Source of the DNA: Clostridia bacterium
GTDB lineage: Bacteria; Bacillota; Clostridia; Oscillospirales; CAG-272
Reading direction: 5' to 3'
DNA: 45,129 bases
Assembly (NCBI GenBank): GCA_017451485.1
Contig: JAFTOG010000047.1
Coordinates: 1-45,129, forward strand
The position numbers and the translations under genes were made by a program. Numbering within the stretch: the stretch's first letter is position 1; each line of letters starts with the position of its first letter. The notes below the pieces were generated by a model. That model searched no databases. It saw only the letters and a program-made list of their open reading frames with translations, and was not told the origin of the DNA. Below, in pieces: positions 41,234 through 45,129 of the stretch.

Positions 41234-42624
41234 CATTCTTCCTTTATAAACTGAATTACTCCGGCACTCCATCCGTGGCAGAGACTGTGTCGGAAGCCCT
41301 TGTAGCAGTAGGCACCGTAATCTCCGTGTATATCCCTTTCCCCGACCTTGGGATACTCATCTGTACGGCAGGAGCCATCTGCCCACTCTATATCAAAGTC
41401 CTCCCAAAAGGATGTTGCTCCCTTTTTAAGCATACCTCCATAGTATTCCTTCATCATTTCAATGGCTCGGTTCTTATCAAAGGATGCCACGGCTTTAAGA
41501 ATATAATAGCTCATAAATGTTGACATTCCCTTGGCATCACCCCGTACAAGTAGCTCCTTATCCTCCTCGTCAAGCCCAACAGCAAGGAATTTAAGCCCTG
41601 CCACCTGTTTGCTTCTTTGTACGGTGATCTTTTTTGATAGCAGACGGGAAAGGGTGTCCTGGGCTGTCTTTATATTCTTTCCGTAAAGGGAGAGGAGATT
41701 TATTGCCTTTTGCATAGCTATTATATTTATAGCTCTGACTCCGTTTGCTTCGTCGGGCTGATTGCTTGTGGGCCAATCCACAAAGTAGAAGGGGTAGTCA
41801 AGCTCTCCGTTTTTCCTTACACAATTTGATATCTGATTTACAAGCTCCTTAAGATATGGTATCTGCTTGCTCACATAATCTCTTGCACCGGTTACCTCAT
41901 AGTAATCTGCCAGAATAATGATCCACCACATGGAATACATAGGTATATTGTTCATCCAACGGGGCAAAGGAGTCTGCTCCCTTATAAAATCAAGGGATCT
42001 TTCTATAACGGGAACTCTGCCGTACAGGGATGTGAGTGCCAGCATTTCCGGATGGCTGTCCCCAATCCACACAAGACGGTCACGCTTTACTCCATCCCAC
42101 AAATAGTCCTGACCGGCACACAAATCCACGGTACGCTTTGCCGTTTCATATATTTTACGGATTAGCTTATCCTCTCCACGGTAACGGTAGACAGCTTTTT
42201 TTCTTAAAATGTGATTAACGGCAATAACGGATTTTAATACAGTATCTCCGTAAAAGTCCAAACGCACAAAGCGAAAGCCCGTATTTCCAAAGGTCATATC
42301 GGAATAATTCTGTAGCTCAGTATAAAAATCCCTGAGGGAGTGGTCGTTTGTGGCGTTTTTGTTCCCTCCTAAGTCGGAGCAGCACTCCGTAAGACTCTCA
42401 CCAAAACGGATACGAATTCTAACACCCTGTGCCAGATAGGTAAGAATACGCACACCACCGTTCATCTCCTTGCCATAATCTAAAATAACATACTCACCGT
42501 TATTAAAGGTAGCTGTTTCCGTCTCAGCAAGACCTATCTGCATAGCCTGTTTCTTCAGTAGGGCACCACAGTCGTTTACAGCCTGACGGTCCTTTATTCT
42601 TTTTGGAAAAATGTACTCTGTCAT
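41230..42624 (-). CDS. GH78-like alpha-L-rhamnosidase catalytic protein
   Basis: This 464-residue protein has a short beta domain (about 1-125; EYVILDYGKEMNGGVRI, FRFVRLDFYG) followed by an (alpha/alpha)6 barrel. The barrel carries YLWDGVKRDRLVWIGDSHPE, the counterpart of the GH78 DCPQRDERLGWTGD motif with acidic residues. It also has SFWEDFDIEWADGSCR and SLCHGWSAGVIQFI near the end. It is much shorter than classical GH78 enzymes because accessory beta domains are missing. It has no signal peptide. Rhamnose removal from imported oligosaccharides is inferred. The ATG has AAAGGAT upstream and a consensus promoter. Confidence 0.8.
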   Translation of the reverse strand: MTEYIFPKRIKDRQAVNDCGALLKKQAMQIGLAETETATFNNGEYVILDYGKEMNGGVRILTYLAQGVRIRIRFGESLTECCSDLGGNKNATNDHSLRDFYTELQNYSDMTFGNTGFRFVRLDFYGDTVLKSVIAVNHILRKKAVYRYRGEDKLIRKIYETAKRTVDLCAGQDYLWDGVKRDRLVWIGDSHPEMLALTSLYGRVPVIERSLDFIREQTPLPRWMNNIPMYSMWWIIILADYYEVTGARDYVSKQIPYLKELVNQISNCVRKNGELDYPFYFVDWPTSNQPDEANGVRAINIIAMQKAINLLSLYGKNIKTAQDTLSRLLSKKITVQRSKQVAGLKFLAVGLDEEDKELLVRGDAKGMSTFMSYYILKAVASFDKNRAIEMMKEYYGGMLKKGATSFWEDFDIEWADGSCRTDEYPKVGERDIHGDYGAYCYKGFRHSLCHGWSAGVIQFIKEEC

Positions 42625-42681
42625 TTTGGCATCCTTTCATAGGATAAAAAGTATAATAGCTAATGCTTTCTTCTATGATTT

Positions 42682-42710
42682 ATTATATCCTACCCTCCTA
42701 CATTTGTCAA
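42682..42710 (-). promoter_or_regulatory. Consensus promoter of the GH78-like gene
   Basis: On the minus strand TTGACA (42705-42710), 17 bases and TATAAT (42682-42687) match consensus exactly. The rest of the 314-base gap to the Pit gene shows only the divergent Pit promoter. Confidence 0.85.
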
Positions 42711-42828
42711 TAAACGGTTTTTAATAGGTGGTAATCTAAAAACAAAAATAACATAGATTAGCTTTATTACTTGGCAAACTGTAAAGAGGGGCGAACCATA
42801 TTTATGTTTTTGCAATAAAAGTTTTTTA

Positions 42829-42883
42829 TTGAATCTTAATAAAGCTTGTGATATAATACTAATAAACCGGTTAAATTCGGTTT
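42829..42883 (+). promoter_or_regulatory. Promoter and inverted repeat of the Pit-DUF47 operon
   Basis: TTGAAT (42829-42834), 17 bases and TATAAT (42852-42857) form the promoter. AAACCG (42864-42869) and CGGTTT (42878-42883) form an inverted repeat right at the transcription start, a possible operator. Confidence 0.7.
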
Positions 42884-42938
42884 GTTTATAAATAACCAAG
42901 TACTTATGCTTGTAAACTATATAAAGAGAGGACAACCT

Positions 42939-43991
42939 ATGGAATTTTTAGAGTTTTGGGGGCAGATGACGGCAAATCCACTGTTGTTTGTCGCTGTATT
43001 GCTGACACTCGGTGTTATCTTGGTTAACGGTTGGACAGATGCACCAAACGCCATCGCCACCTGTGTAGTAACACGATGTATGCCACCGAAGGCGGCAATA
43101 CTGATGGCAGCAGTGTTCAATTTTCTCGGCGTATTCATAATGACGCAGATCAGCAACAAGGTTGCCGTTACAATTACGAGCATGGTGGATTTCGGAGAAA
43201 ATACGGGTGAAACCATTATCATTGTTTTGTGTGCGGCGATGCTTGCAATCGTTATTTGGGCAACGCTTGCTTGGATGTTCGGTATCCCGACAAGCGAGAG
43301 CCATGCACTGATTGCAGGTCTTACAGGTGGTGCTATGGCATTAACCGGTCTTGGTGCAATTGTATGGAACGAATGGAGCAAGGTCCTAATCGGTATAGTG
43401 ATTTCGGTCTTACTCGGCTTTGGACTTGCTTGGCTGATCGGAAAGCTTGTGACACGGATCTGTTATAAAATGAACAGACCAAAAACCGAGCCCTTCTTCA
43501 AGGGAGCTCAAATTGCCGGAGCTGCAGCAATGGCATTTATGCACGGAGCTCAGGATGGACAAAAGTTTATGGGTATTATTCTTTTGTGCGTGTTCACTCT
43601 GCAAGGCACAGGTGCTGCCACGGCATCCTTTACCATTCCAACCTGGCTTATGATTGTTTGCTCGCTTATTATGGCGGCAGGTACGGCAATCGGTGGTAAG
43701 AAGATCATTAAATCCGTTGGTATGGATATGGTTAAGCTTGAAAAGTATCAGGGCTTCTCGGCAGATATTGCTTCGGCAATTTCGCTCGTATTTTGCTCAG
43801 TATTCGGACTCCCCGTATCTACCACGCATGTAAAGACTACCTCTATCATGGGTGTAGGTGCAGTAAAGCGAGTATCCGCCATAAATTTCGGTGTAGTAAA
43901 GGAAATGGTGATGACCTGGATTCTTACATTCCCCGGATGTGGCTTGCTTGCATTCCTTGTAACAAAAGTGTTCTTGCTTATATTCAACTAA
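42939..43991 (+). CDS. Inorganic phosphate transporter, Pit family
   Basis: This 350-residue polytopic membrane protein has the duplicated Pit signature. The first copy is GWTDAPNAIATCVVTRCMPP, and the second includes VFGLPVSTTHVKTTSIMG near the end. FMHGAQDGQKFMGI is the conserved loop. It should bring in phosphate (or metal phosphate) with a cation. The ATG at 42939 is preceded by GAGAGGA; an upstream in-frame start at 42882 overlaps the promoter repeat. It is followed after 19 bases by its usual DUF47 partner. Confidence 0.9.
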   Translation: MEFLEFWGQMTANPLLFVAVLLTLGVILVNGWTDAPNAIATCVVTRCMPPKAAILMAAVFNFLGVFIMTQISNKVAVTITSMVDFGENTGETIIIVLCAAMLAIVIWATLAWMFGIPTSESHALIAGLTGGAMALTGLGAIVWNEWSKVLIGIVISVLLGFGLAWLIGKLVTRICYKMNRPKTEPFFKGAQIAGAAAMAFMHGAQDGQKFMGIILLCVFTLQGTGAATASFTIPTWLMIVCSLIMAAGTAIGGKKIIKSVGMDMVKLEKYQGFSADIASAISLVFCSVFGLPVSTTHVKTTSIMGVGAVKRVSAINFGVVKEMVMTWILTFPGCGLLAFLVTKVFLLIFN

Positions 43992-44010
43992 AAGAAAGGA
44001 TATATATAAA

Positions 44011-44631
44011 ATGGCTAAAGGTGATAAATTTTATTTTGAAAATTATGTGGAGTGTGCAACTCTTGCAAAAAATGCGGCAAACTATCTTGTTGAATGTCTT
44101 GAAAACTATGACGCAAACAACATTGAAACGATGCTTGAACAAATGCATACATACGAGCACAGTGCAGATATGAAGAAGCACGAAATGAATGAGATGCTCG
44201 CCAAGGCGTTTGTAACGCCCGTTGACAGAGAGGATCTCGATATGATGAGCCAACAGCTCGACACAGTGCTTGACCTTCTTGAAGAGGTATTGCAGAAGCT
44301 ATATATATACAACATTCAAACGATAGAATCTGCTGCAGTCGAATATGCAAGGCACCTTGTAAAGGCTTGCGATATTCTTTGCGAAATAATGGCAGAATTT
44401 GAGAACTTCAAGAAATCAAAGAAGCTCCACTCTCTCATCGTTGAATCAAACGATGTTGAGGAGGAATGTGACAAGCTGTATCTTACAACTATGCACGAGC
44501 TTACAAAGAATTCCACAGATGTTCTTACAACTGTTTCATGGTACAAGATTTATGATCGTTTCGAGGCATGCTCAGACGCTTGTGAGCATGTAAGCGAATG
44601 TGTTGGATCTATAGTAATGAAAAACACTTAA
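44011..44631 (+). CDS. DUF47/PhoU-like accessory protein of the Pit transporter
   Basis: This 206-residue all-helical protein resembles the DUF47 (TIGR00153) family that is paired with Pit transporters. Acidic metal-binding patterns recur: EHSADMKKHEMNEMLAK, VTPVDREDLDMMSQQLD and SNDVEEECDKLY, typical of PhoU-like three-helix repeats. It is cytosolic and probably gates or regulates phosphate uptake. AAAGGA precedes the ATG. It forms a two-gene operon with the Pit gene. Confidence 0.9.
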   Translation: MAKGDKFYFENYVECATLAKNAANYLVECLENYDANNIETMLEQMHTYEHSADMKKHEMNEMLAKAFVTPVDREDLDMMSQQLDTVLDLLEEVLQKLYIYNIQTIESAAVEYARHLVKACDILCEIMAEFENFKKSKKLHSLIVESNDVEEECDKLYLTTMHELTKNSTDVLTTVSWYKIYDRFEACSDACEHVSECVGSIVMKNT

Positions 44632-44654
44632 TCGATTTTTTGCTCTGTGCTTGT

Positions 44655-44714
44655 AAAGTGTGAAAAATGTAAAATTCAGCACACTTTAATTATTTGTGTC
44701 AAAGGCTGCTGAAT
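44655..44714. other. Two overlapping, mutually exclusive hairpins after the Pit-DUF47 operon
   Basis: AAAGTGTG (44655-44662) can pair with CACACTTT (44680-44687), while ATTCAGCA (44674-44681) can pair with TGCTGAAT (44707-44714). The two share bases 44680-44681 and their loops, so they compete. No gene lies between 44632 and 44912, and the rest of the gap shows nothing firm. Confidence 0.4.
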
Positions 44715-44827
44715 GTAAATCTGTTACATCTCGCTATGCATATAAAACACCTCCATGCCCGTCATAACCGGATAAGGAATGAGGCGTATAATCCGTAGTA
44801 CTGCTTTAACACCATGTGAATAAAAAC

Positions 44828-44861
44828 AAAGCCCTGATGATTGTCAACATCAGGGCTTTTT
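44828..44861. terminator. Bidirectional intrinsic terminator
   Basis: AAAGCCCTGATG (44828-44839) pairs with CATCAGGGCTTT (44848-44859), followed by T on the plus strand, with A-rich flanking sequence on the other side. It probably ends the minus-strand unit coming from the right edge. Confidence 0.85.
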
Positions 44862-44912
44862 GTTATGTAGTTGTAGTAGATGTCACCCTGCCGTCAAACA
44901 AAGCTACCTTCT

Positions 44913-45002
44913 TTATTTTACTAACGATACACACTTTACATACTTATCAAGTATGGTCACATTATTAGAAAACAAATCGTTCTGTATAGTTTGTTCAGAC
45001 AT
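44913..45002 (-). CDS. Short ORF encoding a 29-residue peptide
   Basis: This 29-residue peptide starts MSEQTIQNDLFSN and ends DKYVKCVSLVK. It has a good ribosome site (AAAGGAG, about nine bases before the ATG) and lies 15 bases after the stop of the partial gene upstream. It is followed, after about 55 bases, by a terminator. It has one Cys. I do not recognise it. It may be a real small peptide or the truncated head of a longer gene. Confidence 0.4.
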   Translation of the reverse strand: MSEQTIQNDLFSNNVTILDKYVKCVSLVK

Positions 45003-45017
45003 ATTTTTTCTCCTTTA

Positions 45018-45129
45018 TCACAAATCCAAGCTATTTTCGTCAAGAAGGAAATTATATATTCCCATTGTAACTATGCCGTAATCGTTTCGTCTAACCTTAA
45101 TATTATCACGCACAACGATAATTTTCTTA
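45018..45129 (-). CDS. 3' end of an unidentified gene (runs off the window)
   Basis: The last 36 codons of a minus-strand frame are open from the right edge to a TGA at 45018-45020. The sequence reads KKIIVVRDNIKVRRND, then GIVTMGIYNFLLDENSLDL at the end. It is protein-like, with no internal stop, and is followed by a coupled small ORF. The fragment is too short to assign to a family. Confidence 0.45.
   Translation of the reverse strand, partial: KKIIVVRDNIKVRRNDYGIVTMGIYNFLLDENSLDL

Noticed and set aside
44860..45081. Plus-strand 73-codon frame at the right end
   Set aside because: It starts inside the terminator region, has no ribosome site, and runs antisense to a better-supported partial gene and small ORF.

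Overview
The window reads as a chromosomal segment of an anaerobic, gut-type Firmicute of class Clostridia (Oscillospiraceae/Ruminococcaceae-like). The evidence is strong AGGAGG-type ribosome sites, almost perfect sigma-A promoters with 17-base spacers, DUF1385, DUF1461 and DUF6514 family genes, M42 peptidases, and intracellular glycosidases. I cannot name a species. No phage, insertion sequence or CRISPR array is visible.

Left part (1-15.3 kb), housekeeping. The window opens in the leader of an rRNA operon that runs off the left edge. A TepA-like ClpP peptidase and a DUF1461 membrane protein follow. Next comes a 1053-residue ECF sigma factor with an enormous duplicated C-terminal extension and a probable self-recognised promoter. 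On the minus strand a tightly coupled operon carries murD, three tandem M42 aminopeptidases, a lipoprotein with two PsbP-like repeats and a NifS-type cysteine desulfurase. It is followed by ddl and by ruvX-DUF1385-prmC.

Middle part (15.4-30 kb), metabolism and transport: a small acidic membrane protein, an SGNH esterase with an XRE regulator, the RNase P RNA gene, a ZIP transporter, xylulokinase with a divergent AraC regulator and a HAD phosphatase, an NSS transporter, an AGCS alanine symporter with a metallophosphoesterase, a GH95 alpha-L-fucosidase-type enzyme, a sugar epimerase/isomerase and a GDPD. This suggests use of fucose-, xylose- and rhamnose-containing glycans after uptake.

Accessory region (30.2-39 kb). 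It starts at a tRNA-Ser(GCU) gene whose 3' end is repeated downstream in direct and inverted forms. It continues with a decayed gene and an XRE/DUF6514 pair, then a compact, AT-rich, divergently transcribed cluster that looks like a RiPP (modified peptide) system. The cluster has an ArsR-like sensor/regulator, a 36-residue precursor with a W-x-x-P leader motif, a PF14907-type nucleotidyltransferase, an HPr-kinase-like P-loop protein, a fusion of an S24/S26-type serine peptidase to a PqqD/RRE domain, and a radical SAM-SPASM enzyme. The kinase, nucleotidyltransferase and RRE are the tailoring set known from some lasso-peptide clusters, but the lasso cyclase and transglutaminase-like protease are absent. 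The radical SAM enzyme and the S26-RRE fusion stand in their place. This is the best candidate in the window for an undescribed system.

Right part (39-45.1 kb): GH3 and GH78-like glycosidases, a Pit phosphate transporter with its DUF47 partner, and the 3' end of an unidentified minus-strand gene followed by a 29-codon ORF and a terminator.
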